DNA from: Turnera subulata | Taxonomy: Eukaryota; Streptophyta; Magnoliopsida; Malpighiales; Passifloraceae | NCBI GenBank assembly: GCA_028386065.3 | Contig: JAKUCV010001846.1 | Coordinates: forward strand, 1-64,000 | Reading direction: 5' to 3' | Length of the DNA stretch: 64,000 bases | Part shown: one piece after another, positions 8,933 to 18,532 of the stretch | How positions within the stretch are numbered: position 1 is the first letter of the stretch | How the letters are laid out: every line of letters begins with the position of its first letter | Translations under genes and position numbers: made by a program | The notes under the pieces: model-generated | Told to the model about the DNA's origin: nothing | Seen by the model: the letters and a program-made list of their open reading frames with translations, nothing else | The model's database searches: none

Positions 8933-9310
8933 ATGGACTCTCCACTGAGGACAAGAACCACCTTAGACTCTGAGAACAACAGCTACATCGGCGGTACTGC
9001 TTTCCCGACAAGCTCCGATGAAAAACCGCCAAAGAAGCGCTTCAAGACGAACATCATCGGCCTGAAAGAGCACATGGTCATCTCCAGCTGACGACAAAAG
9101 AAGCGTGCCAACAAGAAAGCTGAGGATCGAAAGGGCAAGGCAACGACTGAAAGCAGCACTCCGCAGCAGATGCTGATGCAGCTGAACGTCTCACTGAAGA
9201 AGATCGGCTCTGCAGTGATGCAGATAGAACTGGCGTGCGCGGAACTCTTTCCCTACATGAAAAACGTCCAAAAACTTGTAAAAGACCTAGAGAAGCATGT
9301 AACTCAATAG
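8933..9310 (+). pseudogene. Antisense cargo gene A, copy 2, one in-frame stop
   Basis: The reading frame keeps 125 codons plus stop, with a premature TGA at 9089-9091 (codon 53, within the basic motif). Start and end match gene A of copy 1 exactly. About 81% of residues agree, including NNSYIGGTAFPTSSDE, KAEDRKGKA and VKDLEK. There are no frameshifts. AATAAA-type signals follow at about 9340-9350. The product would be truncated before the coiled-coil-like tail. It was probably functional until recently, or is kept by other copies in the genome. Confidence 0.6.
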
Positions 9311-10064
9311 AGTACTTCTTCTCCGTTGTAAAACTATTATGAATTAAATAAAATAAGTTTCCTTTTTAAATCAAAATCTCTTGTGTTACGAGATCTCTTG
9401 TTAAAGAAAAAAATAAAACATCTCAAAGCAAAACAAAAATCAACTATAAGAATATAAAATCAAATATAAAGAAATTAAAAACAAAACTCGTTTAACAAAA
9501 TCAAAACATATAGAAGTTAAACAAAACATATTTCCATGATCGGTGCTCGTATCGGACGTAGACACCCTCGAACCCAAGAAACGTAACATGTGAAACTAAC
9601 GGTGACGTCGATTCCCTCGTGATAAAGATATCCGTTAACTCGCAAGGCGATGATCACGAGCACGTCCTGTGTCCCTCGAAAGAAACGTTACCCACTTGTT
9701 CACAATTTCCGCATAAGCAAAAAACGTCTGTCAAGTCTCGTATCCCTCCATGATGTCCGAACAGGTGTAACCTTGTCGCACATGCGCTCTGCTCGAGGTA
9801 TGGTCCCATCAGTCTAGCCTCAATGGTCATGAATGCATGTGATTAAAGATGCAAGAAAATATGGTAAAACCATGAAAAGAAACGCCAAGGTAGCCAGGGC
9901 CTTAGAAAATCGCGAGATAGAAAAGGGCTGAAAAACACTGGCATTTGTAGCCCGAAATGCGTATAAAGTAACAAAGCAATAAATGAAGCAACGGCAAAAT
10001 TTTTAAAAACAACACCTTGAAGAGTGAAAACGATTGGAGTTTTGTGAAGAGAAAGGCAAAACAT
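9311..10064 (+). other. Spacer between genes A and B, copy 2
   Basis: 9340-9540 is A-rich like copy 1. 9536-9840 is the conserved block with 'cgtcctgtgtccctcgaaag' and 'gtcgcacatgc'; it holds an extra piece around 9600-9650 not seen in copy 1. No gene is supported. Confidence 0.45.
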
Positions 10065-10170
10065 TTTTCTATAAAAGGCAAATCATCGGAAAGCAAAAAC
10101 CACAACGCATCTTAAAGCAAACAAAACCACAATTCTCAGAAAAACAAAACACCAACGCATCCAAAACACG
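10065..10170 (+). promoter_or_regulatory. Promoter and leader of antisense gene B, copy 2
   Basis: The TATA box CTATAAAAGG (about 10069-10078) lies about 100 bases before ATG 10171, close to the spacing in copy 1. The A-rich leader shares 'caaacaaaaccacaa' with copy 1. Confidence 0.5.
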
Positions 10171-10854
10171 ATGCCTGCTCCATCATCCGTCTTCTTCGTC
10201 GAAGGTGCCAACCTAGGCAGCAGAAACCGGCTGGCCTACAGCATGATCAACGAGCGTCCAGAGGAACTACCGAACGAGCTCGGCAGAATGCCTCGTCTGG
10301 TCTTCGTCGACGAACTCTACTCGTTGAGGTTCTTCGTCACTCCCATGGAAGAGACATTCTTCCTAGAGGACCATGGCATTCTGAGGACCTTCTTCTAGGG
10401 CTCGGCCAACTCCGTCATGTTTTTCATTTCTGAAAGACTTCAGGAGTTCAACCTAGAGTCCACTTGCCATTTCCTGGACCAAGGCACCTACTACCAGCTC
10501 TCGATGACAGCCCAAAGCATGCCCAGAGTCACTTGGTTACCCGTAACTTGGCCAAAGGCCCGACTAGTGGTGTGGAACTGCAGAGGAGTCGCTAGGCGTT
10601 CCCAGGAGTTCTCGCGTACCCTGAGGGACCTGAAGAACCAATACAAGCCCAACATGGTTCTTCTCACGGAGACCCAATGGCAACCTGAAGACGATCACGG
10701 TCTCATCCCACTCCGGTTCCCTCAAGCAAACCGGTTTGAGCTTCCCGGCCAGAACAACACAAGCGGCATGTGGTTCTCGTGGAGCGACAGCATCACGGTC
10801 AACATCAACAATGACCCCAACAGCTTCAGGGTCAACGTCGTTCCAAGGCGATGA
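10171..10854 (+). pseudogene. Antisense cargo gene B, copy 2, one in-frame stop
   Basis: The same 227-codon frame as copy 1 is present with a TAG at 10396-10398 (codon 76, Tyr in copy 1, a single base change). The LINE endonuclease-like half is preserved: VVWNCRGVARR, FSRTLRDLKNQYKPN, VLLTETQ and GMWFSWS. About 82% of residues agree with copy 1, there are no frameshifts, and many changes are conservative (I/V, D/E, L/M). That pattern suggests the protein was under constraint while the family was active; a codon-level test is needed. Confidence 0.65.
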
Positions 10855-11109
10855 ATGTATTTTTATTTATAAAATATCAAAGTAATACTTATGTTTGTAA
10901 TGAAAAGATTAGTATTATTAATAATATTTATATTTCCGCTTATTTATGGCATCAATTACCATTTATGTGAATGTTCTGCGACAGCTGGCGTCCCTTGACT
11001 GGATCCATAATGCATTAACTAAAATGATATAAAATAATAAACAAATGGAGCGAACTATGCAAACAAGAACAACAAACATACAAAGACTTCCCAACAAGAC
11101 CTAACGCCC
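10855..11109 (+). other. 3' flank of gene B, copy 2
   Basis: AT-rich, with 'taataatatttatatttccgc' as in copy 1, then 'tgactggatccataatgca'. No gene is seen. It matches 2784-3085. Confidence 0.4.
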
Positions 11110-11121
11110 GCTCCGCTACCA
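11110..11121 (-). promoter_or_regulatory. Primer-binding site, copy 2
   Basis: Minus strand TGGTAGCGGAGC, three bases from the LTR end, identical to copy 1 and to the PBS of the copia element at 54633-54644. Confidence 0.8.
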
Positions 11122-11124
11122 AAA

Positions 11125-13165
11125 TGAAACGCCCCGACCCGTATTTACCGTACACAGTAAACACGTGCCGGAACTGTGACGACCCAACCAAACTAAGCCC
11201 AGCATACAGTGTATACAACATAAGCTCGGGCTCAACAGCCCAAAATAAAAACATCAATAACTGCGTAACCGGCCCAATGGCCCAACAATAGCAATATAAT
11301 GCACATCGGAAGACTTAATAACTCACAAAGACACTGTATGCGACACTGATGCAAACTATGGATCCAAGCCCTGTCCAAGGAATAACGCTGTAGCCTGTTT
11401 GGAATGCATCAAACCTGAACCACAATACAACTCATCCTACGGGATGAAAGCCCGCAGGTGAGGGGTGAGTCCGAAGTGCTCACAACCATGGATAGACGAT
11501 CAATATGCAACACTAAAAATTACTCAAAGTCGAAACAGGCAAAAACCGCCAAAATACACCCAACAGAAAGACTCGACCCAAAACCGGTCCAAGATCAAAA
11601 AGACTAAAACAGAAATCCAATTTTTTAAATTTTATCTTTCCGGGCCCCGTCATGGATAAGCTAGGGGTCAGACCTGGTTATCAACATATTCCGGGTGCCA
11701 GACCAAATCCAAGAGAACCCAGGGATCGACATCCCAAAAATATAGAACCCAGGGATAGGCGTCCCAAATATAATCACGGGATAGACATCCCAAGCGTAGA
11801 CAAGCTTATCACAAGTAACCCAGGTCAAGGCCACCACAAAATAGTCTTAAACCATCGAGTCGTACCACTACTTACCACGTGACAATTATATTATCATCAT
11901 CAAAACCAAATCACAGGGATCAACATCCCTAACCAAAATACCGGGATAGACATCCCTATCCAAAACCGAGGATCGACATCCTTATCATAATTTATTATTT
12001 ATTCCATTATTCTTTATATCAAAAAGACACAGGATAAACATCCCGACAACAATCAAGACAATGGGATAAACATCCCGAAACAAACCACAACAAATGCAAC
12101 ATCCAACAATGCAATAATCATCAAACAAAATTACTGAGTAATACAGGCACATATTGAAGGAAATCCATCCTCACCTTGGCTGATTACTCAACTCCGGAGA
12201 CAGTGACCGGTCCAAAGCCGGCTCCTCGGGAAACTGTCCGGTATCAAACCTTAGGAACGGCGGTCGGCGGCGCGACAATGCGAGGGGAAACTGGCGCGGG
12301 CAAGAGGAGACGCTGGCGACGCGAGGAGCAGTGGAAGGGCGGCACTGCGTCGTCGGCAAGAGGCGGCAGCCGTGGAGAAGTCAGATCCGCGGGTTTCGTC
12401 GCGGGTCAACGGCTCTAGCAGGTGCGTCCGGCGGCGGAATCGAGCGGGGGAGGCGGCAACAGGTCGGCGACATCAAGGCGAACGTGCTGGTGGCGGCGGT
12501 GCAGCGAACGGCGGCCTAGAGCATCTCGAGGTGAACAGTGACCCGAGGGTGACGGCACTGTTCACCCGGGTTTCTTCCTTTTTTTTTTCCTTTTTTCTAT
12601 TTTCTTTCTTTTTTTCTATTTTCCTTCTCTCTTTTTTTCCTTTTCTCCCCTTTTTTTCCTTCTTTTTTTTTTCCTCTCCATTTTTCCGGTTTTCTTTTTT
12701 TTTCCTTTTTTTTCTCTTCTTTTCTCTCTTTTTTTTCCCTTCTCTCTTTTTTTTTCTTTTCCTCTCTTTTTCTTTTTCCTCTCCTTTCTTCCTCTCCTCT
12801 TCCTTTCTTCCTCTGCTTCCTGCCCGATTCTTGCTTTTAAACTGTTTTTTTACTATTCAACATGTGAAGCTTCAATAATACAGCTTGTCTGCATTACGGA
12901 GCGAGTCCGGTCCGGACCAGAAAATAACTGATACCCCCTTAGTTATTTTCCGGTGTGATTTTTCTGAGGATTCCGAGACCCGAAAAATACCAACTTGGGT
13001 CCGAAAATCCACGGAAAAATCACGAGCGCGGGAAAACCCTCGGTTACGAAAAACGACGCCCGATTTACCTTGAATTAATTATCCAAGATTAATTCATTCG
13101 GTAAATCACGGTAAAAAACTTTTACAGTCCCGGTAAAAATTTAAATTTTTACCCGGACTGTTACA
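11125..13165 (-). mobile_element. 5' LTR of copy 2
   Basis: The 2041-bp LTR in retro-sense starts TGTAACAGTCCGG (13165) and ends GGGGCGTTTCA (11125). Its inverted-repeat array lies at 11722-12076 and its polypyrimidine tract at 12573-12815. It is nearly identical to the other LTR through most of its length. Confidence 0.9.
11722..12076. repeat. Array of short inverted repeats, copy 2 5' LTR
   Basis: The same order of motifs occurs as at 7267-7622. One motif here is GGGATAGGCGTCCC, and the GCAT motif reads AAGCGTAGACAAGCTT; changes in both break the pairing, so this array shows decay as well as conservation. Confidence 0.8.
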
Positions 13166-13345
13166 ACATATTATTCATAAGTGTATGACACATCATTCAT
13201 TATTTGTCATATTAATATTAAATAAGGGTATTTTCGTCTTTCAATTTCGATACCATTTAATTAAATGAGTTCGTGCTTTTATATATAGTATAAATATAGA
13301 TAGATATAGATATATAGATATAGCTATAGCTATAGATTATCACGC
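13166..13345 (-). repeat. Target duplication and Helitron-like repeat end with microsatellite
   Basis: 13166-13170 is the right ACATA. 13171-13290 continues the repeat seen at 6525-6660, with the reversed Helitron-like start 'gcttttatatatagtata' near 13276. 13291-13337 is a 'tatagatagatata/tagctatagc' microsatellite. Confidence 0.6.
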
Positions 13346-13379
13346 GCTATAGCAGCCACCGTTCCAGTATTAGAACCTT

Positions 13380-14060
13380 TATGGTAGGAGGCATTTCAAT
13401 TAATTTTAATAACTCCATGTGCTGGGGGAGACCAATGCCAAGGGATCGCTGCTTGTAAGGAAGAATGATGGTGGAAATCCCTGGCAGTCCTAGAACTCAG
13501 TTCTTGAGCCCCAAATAACTCTTCACACCCTAACAAAACTCTGTGGACAAGAGCCACAGGATGGTCCTCAATACCATAAAAAATTAGTCTATTCTTAGCC
13601 TTCCAAATCTCCCACTGAATGCCAATTGTGATATCACCCTACCATCTTCCACTTTCCCATAAGCTTGAGCAGAATCACTTCACCACTGCTCGAAACATGG
13701 CTTATAAGAGCGGAAGGGCTAGCGAACCAAACAGCTTGCGCAAAGCTATAAAAGAACAACAAATGCTCGATTGTTTCTAGTTCCTCCTGACAACGAGGCA
13801 AAGAGAACAAGGAAAAAGACATCATCTGTGCAAATTGACCCGTGCCGACAAGGAATTGTGGCATAACCGCCAAACCAGATGTCGTACTTTGGGGGTGCAT
13901 TTTGCATTCCGCACCTGCATCCAGTTAAAGGACATACCTAGACTAGACATGGCTATAGAACGTGGCTTAGATATATGGTCCATGAGCTGATATATGGTCC
14001 ATGAGCTGAGATATGTGTCAATAAACAACTGTTAACACCGGTGTCATAATAAGATAAATG
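13380..14060 (-). pseudogene. LINE fragment: zinc-binding reverse-transcriptase C-terminal (zf-RVT) region
   Basis: Minus-strand pieces resemble the region after RT in plant L1-type LINEs and related host copies. The pieces are CTPKVRHLVWRLCHNSLS (about 13830-13890), CPQFLVGTGQFAQMM-like disrupted sequence, then CQEELETIEHLLFF (about 13750-13795), followed by AQAVWFASPSALI. Further on another frame gives IWKAKNRLIFYGIEDHP (about 13560-13610). Stops and frameshifts separate the pieces. It sits just downstream of the F-box gene and is an old truncated insertion. Confidence 0.65.
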
Positions 14061-14218
14061 TTTATAACCATATATATTGAAGAATCTTTATAAAGATTAA
14101 GATTAAAAAGAACACATATATATAGTCTATAAGGAAAAAAAAAAAGAAGCAGAAAAGAGCCATATATATATAGTCAAAACTTCTCTAATTATCCAGCTTG
14201 CATTGAGCCCCATGAACA
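14061..14218. other. 3' flank of the F-box/DUF295 gene
   Basis: AT-rich intergenic DNA with two 'tatatatagtc' blocks and a poly(A)-like run at 14131-14143. Nothing else is seen. Confidence 0.4.
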
Positions 14219-14220
14219 TG

Positions 14221-15318
14221 CTAGTACCACTGAAATTCTTGGGTAGCATGAGTATCGTAATTAGGCGCAACCCAAGCACAATCTATAAAGTCTTCAGTGT
14301 CGATGTAATTTTTCAAAACATGGTTGGTCCCAAGGGTTTGAAACTCTTTGGTTTGTAGAGAATAAAACAAAACATTGTTTTTATATGTTCGTGAAAAACA
14401 TATCTTGTTTTTCAAATCAGTAATAGGCAGCTTCATGGATAAGGCAGAAATGCGACTCAAAAAGAATGTATGATCATCCAAGTTTGTTACCGGCCTGCTC
14501 CAAACCTTCTTTGAGCAATCAAACCGATAAACTTTAACCCATCTCCCTAATTCTCCCACAACCACTGATAGTAGCTCTCCATCACACATTAGCACGTATC
14601 CTTCTTGGATGGATATACAAGGCTTCTCAACAAAACATAAAGCATCCTCGTTGCGCCATCTCCTCGGGTCATAAATGATTAATGTTCCATCTCTTCCCAT
14701 TAGGTAGTATTTTCCTTCGTGTAAAACTAGATTACTGCCCATTACATCCATGTATCCTTTAAATTTGATACTGCGACTCTGCCAATCGTCTTCGCCCCGA
14801 TAAAGAGAAGTAAAATGTATAGATGTTTGTTCCGAAGTAATACCCAAAACCTTACAGTCCGGTGATGTTGGAAGTGACGAGAAGCCAATTGCATCAAAAA
14901 TAAAATCACCATAGAAACTAGGAAGGTCAATCTTCTCTGCTGTAGAAGGTTTGAAGAAAAACATATCAGCATATCCTTTAGCCATCAACAACCACCCATC
15001 TTTAAAGGACACAACTCTTCCATGTTCCATCTCAGGAAGATTTCTTGTATCAGTGAAATTGAAAAAAGGATTGAAGAAATTGATTAATGACCTATCACGC
15101 CCCATATGCAAGAGACTTGGCAATTCTTTCATGTAGCTTAAATTGGGTTTTAGAGGAGGGATTGAATTCCATGCTTTGCACACAGCCCGGAAGGAACGCA
15201 CATCTTTGAAAGAATAACCATTAATATCTCCAAATAGATGGGATTCAATAAGGCTTAGTACCAGATCTGGAAGACTTGTCCAATCTCTCTCCCCAATAGT
15301 TTCTTCCCTTTCAACCAT
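14221..15318 (-). CDS. F-box protein with DUF295 (KIB-type) domain, 365 aa
   Basis: The protein is probably the substrate receptor of an SCF ubiquitin ligase. Residues about 12-55 form an F-box (WTSLPDLVLSLIESHLFG...FRAVCKAWNSI), where Skp1/ASK would bind. The rest matches the DUF295/KIB family: LPEMEHGRVVSFKDGWLLM, FFFKPSTAEKIDLPS, YYLMGRDGTLIIYDPRRW and a late VYRFDCSKKVWSRPVTNL. Length is typical of the family and the coding part has no intron. ATG 15316-15318 opens the frame a few residues before the F-box. A leader intron 15355-15769 is likely (donor GTGAGTAC, acceptor TTATCCAG). The substrate is unknown. The paralogue at 24279-25298 has the same leader architecture but lacks the F-box. 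Confidence 0.85.
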   Translation of the reverse strand: MVEREETIGERDWTSLPDLVLSLIESHLFGDINGYSFKDVRSFRAVCKAWNSIPPLKPNLSYMKELPSLLHMGRDRSLINFFNPFFNFTDTRNLPEMEHGRVVSFKDGWLLMAKGYADMFFFKPSTAEKIDLPSFYGDFIFDAIGFSSLPTSPDCKVLGITSEQTSIHFTSLYRGEDDWQSRSIKFKGYMDVMGSNLVLHEGKYYLMGRDGTLIIYDPRRWRNEDALCFVEKPCISIQEGYVLMCDGELLSVVVGELGRWVKVYRFDCSKKVWSRPVTNLDDHTFFLSRISALSMKLPITDLKNKICFSRTYKNNVLFYSLQTKEFQTLGTNHVLKNYIDTEDFIDCAWVAPNYDTHATQEFQWY

Positions 15319-15354
15319 GCTTATAGCTCTTTATGAACTCCTTAATTATCTCAC

Positions 15355-15769
15355 CTGGATAAGCAAATTACGAAAAAGTAAATAGTTGAGTTTATCTCTA
15401 GAATAAAGATTTATTACAGAAGTACTTCTTCCATTGTTTCTACCGAATCAGGGATGGAACCGAAGTTTAAGATTGTGTAGAAAAAGGTGAGTTGCCGATA
15501 CAGAGACGAGTCACAATATATATATTGTCAAAAGTATCGACAATACGTGCAGTATCAGAAAAAACATATCGAAATTCAAAACTATTTGCTACACAAATTT
15601 GTGTATGAGGTTTTTGTGTTGTAGAAGCGACAGACTAGTATCTTATTCTATTTAATGAGATTTAGTATCTAACTCAAAGACTTATCCAGAAAAAAATAAT
15701 GGCAATAAGTATTAAACAACATAAAAAAAGACTAGAAAACTATATAAATTCTACAGTTGGAGTACTCAC
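15355..15769 (-). other. Candidate 5'-leader intron of the F-box/DUF295 gene
   Basis: The donor AGCAG|GTGAGTACTCCAAC at 15770/15769 is matched by AAG|GTGAGTACTCCAAC at 23492/23493 in the paralogue. An acceptor TTATCCAG ends at 15355. Both introns also share 'ctgattcgg(c/t)agaaac' and 'tctatatcggc/ctgtatcggc' blocks. Confidence 0.55.
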
Positions 15770-15770
15770 C

Positions 15771-15904
15771 TGCTACGATTATGATTCTCCTTCTTCTCCT
15801 TCTTCTCCTTCTTCCGCTTCTTCCGTAATTAGTTTGGTGGTGTGGAGTCTGTGGCTTTACAATCGTGTTATGTTAAGCCTGGCCCGCTCCGTATATATAT
15901 ATAG
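15771..15904 (-). promoter_or_regulatory. Leader exon and core promoter of the F-box/DUF295 gene
   Basis: On minus, a CTATATATATATA TATA box (about 15889-15902) is followed by 'aggcttaacata' (also present after the TATA box of the paralogue, about 23431-23442) and a purine-rich leader with GAAGAAGGA repeats (15787-15820). Confidence 0.55.
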
Positions 15905-16021
15905 GTAAATCCCGTTTTAGAATGGATTTGCTTTTTTTTTTTTATATAACCGATTCCGGTATTAAGTCGGTTACATACTTTTTTTTAAAAAAAAAACAAA
16001 TCCATGCTAATACGGGATTTT
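15905..16021. repeat. MITE-like hairpin
   Basis: TAAATCCCG...ATGGATTTG at the left pairs with CAAATCCAT...CGGGATTTTA at the right. An inner inverted repeat TAACCGA.../TCGGTTA lies around 15949-15980. About 117 bp with no coding capacity. It directly abuts the TATA box of the F-box gene. Confidence 0.6.
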
Positions 16022-16319
16022 AGCTGCGGAGATTATATATATACTAGTTTTTTTCACGTGCGATGAACGTAATAAAGTAATATATAATATAATTATTTTA
16101 TAATATTAATAATTATTCAAATAATAAATAATAAATAAATTGTGTAAATAGAAATTATTAAATTAGACTATGGTTTTTTAATGTATTTCGACATGATATA
16201 GTAATATATTATTATGATGACATTCTAAAATTCATTATTTTTTATACAAATTTTTTTTCCAAATTATAAAAAATAAAAAGAAATTAAATTAGTGTAAGAA
16301 TAAACTCTGAGCACATCCC

Positions 16320-16888
16320 TCTTGAGTTCTAACGATTATTCTTCTTCATAATCGTTTTTCTTGATTTTAATTTTTGCTAAGTGCTTAAGCTATTTTTGTA
16401 ATTATGTTTTTTCAGTACTTGTTTTTTTATTACGATTATTCGTATCATCTAAAGAGATATGAACTCTTTAGAATAACTTTTTCAATAGCAATTCTTAAAT
16501 TAATTTTTATTTAACAATATTTTTTTATGTTCATGATATTCTAAATTATATAATTTATCATATTAAATTATATATTTAATAAAAAAATTATATTAATTCA
16601 TTGACATTTATAGTATAAGAGAGTTGTTATAGAAGACTTGTAATTTATTGATATTTTTGATATTTTAAATTATATATTTAATAAACAATGTAATTTTATT
16701 AATTTGCTCACTATTTAAGTTCTTTTTTAATTATATTTTTTCAGTACTTGTTTTTAATTACTGTTGTTATTCGTATAATCTAAAGAGATAGGAACTCTTC
16801 AGAATAACTTTTTGTATAGCAATCCTTAAATTGAATTTTCTTTAATAATATTTGTTGATGTTCATGATATTCTAAATTATGTAATTTA
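16320..16888. repeat. Diverged tandem duplication in AT-rich Helitron interior
   Basis: A unit containing 'ttcagtacttgttttt', 'atctaaagagata', 'gaactctt' and 'gttcatgatattctaaatta' occurs at about 16405-16555 and again at about 16738-16880. No gene is seen. Confidence 0.55.
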
Positions 16889-18532
16889 TGTAACAGCCCG
16901 GGTAAAAATTTAGATTTTTACCGGGACTGTAAAAGTCTTTTTACAGTGATTTATCGAAAGAATTAATCTTGGGTAATTAATTCAAGGTAAATCGAGCGTC
17001 GTTTTTCGAAGCCGAGTCTTTTTCCGCGCTCGAGATTTTTTCGTGGATTTTTCGAACCTAAGTTGGTATTTTTCGGGTCCCGGAATCCTCAGAAAAATCC
17101 CACCGGAAATAACTAAGTGGGTATGTAGTTATTTTCTGGTCCGGATCGGACTCGCCTCATATGCAGCCAAACCTGCATAATTGAAGCAACTATGTAGGCG
17201 GCTGATGTGCAGTGTTTTCATCAGTTTAAAAGCAGCTGGGAAGAGGAAGAAAGGGAGAGGAGAGGAAGGAAAGAAAAAAAAACATAAGAGAGAAAAAGGA
17301 AAAAAAAGAGAGAAGAAAAGAGGGAAAGGAAAAAAAAAAGGAAAAAAAAGGAAAAAAAAGGAAAAAAATAGAAAAACAGAGAGGGAGGGAAAAAAAAGGG
17401 AAAAGGAAAAAAAAAGAAGAAATCGGAAAACAGAAAAAAGGAAAAAGAAGAAAAATGGAAAAAAAAAGAAAAATACAGAAAAAAGGAAAATAAGGGGGAT
17501 GCACAGTGTCACCACCTTCCTCTCGAGCCATCACTGTACATGTCGAAGAGTTCCCCGCCGTTTCTCGCCACACTGCCGCCGCCAGGAGAGTCGCCGTGCC
17601 GTCGCGACCTCAGCCCCTTGGCCTCCGTGCTCCTCCACCTCCTGACGGGCCGTGACGCGCCGTTGACCCGCGACAGAACCTGGCGGATCTGCTTCCCCGC
17701 GCCGCTACCGACGATGAACCCAGCAGCGAGCCACCACCGCGACATCGCGACGCCAGTCGAAGCCGCTCTGCTCATCGCCACCCGTCTCGTCACGCCTGCT
17801 TTCGTCGTCGACTCGAGGAGATCCAGCTATAGGTGTGTGACCCGTTCTCTGCAACCGGGTTGGGGTTTGGGTTGGAACTCGGGTTGACCCGCATCTGGCT
17901 GGGCGTGGGCTGTGTAGCTGGGCCTGCTTCGCGGGCCTGTCCTTGGGCTCCTGCTTGGGCCTTGGGCTGGCCTGTGGAGTAGGTTGGGCTGCACTGTTCA
18001 TGGCCGAGTCCGATTTTTCTTTTAAAAAAATAAATAATAAATATATATATTTATAATCTGTTAAAATTAAATAAAAATGAAAGGGGTATTTTTCTAAAAA
18101 TATATATTTTACATAGTTAACATTTCTGAAAATATATAATTATGTTGTTATATAATTGTTTCTTACAATGTATTTTGTCTTTAGAAAATATATGTATATT
18201 TATAAGTATGTATTTATTTTCAGAAATCAGTTTTTTTTTGTTATGATTATATATTTTCTGGAAAATACTATATAGCATATGATTATTTTATATATTTTTG
18301 TTAAATAATAATATTAGGTAATTATATTTTGGCAAGTAATATATTTTGTGGAGATAATTTCGGAAAAATACATATATATGATATAATTTATAGGGAAAAT
18401 TATATTGTTATTATTTTGGAAGACAAAGTATAATTATTCTATAAAAATATTTAAAGGAGAGTTTTAATTAAAGTATGGTACCGAAATTATATTCGGATAT
18501 ACGTACGGTATAATATTTTCGGTAAAAGATGA

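Larger units (their letters stand above)
6670..13165 (-). mobile_element. Complete non-autonomous Tekay-type LTR retrotransposon, copy 2, with antisense genes A and B
   Basis: The 6496-bp element has directly repeated LTRs (6670-8747 and 11125-13165), a PBS at 11110-11121 and a PPT-like end at 8748-8790, flanked by ACATA. Retro-sense is minus: LTR start TGTAACAG, LTR end GGGGCGTTTCA, then PBS. The 2377-bp internal region has no gag-pol and carries two plus-strand ORFs, both antisense and both with one stop. The two LTRs differ by scattered substitutions and small indels, mainly in the polypyrimidine tract, so insertion is not very old. Relatives of the gag-pol element at 41203-53402 are the likely helpers, since PBS context and PPT context agree. 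Confidence 0.9.
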
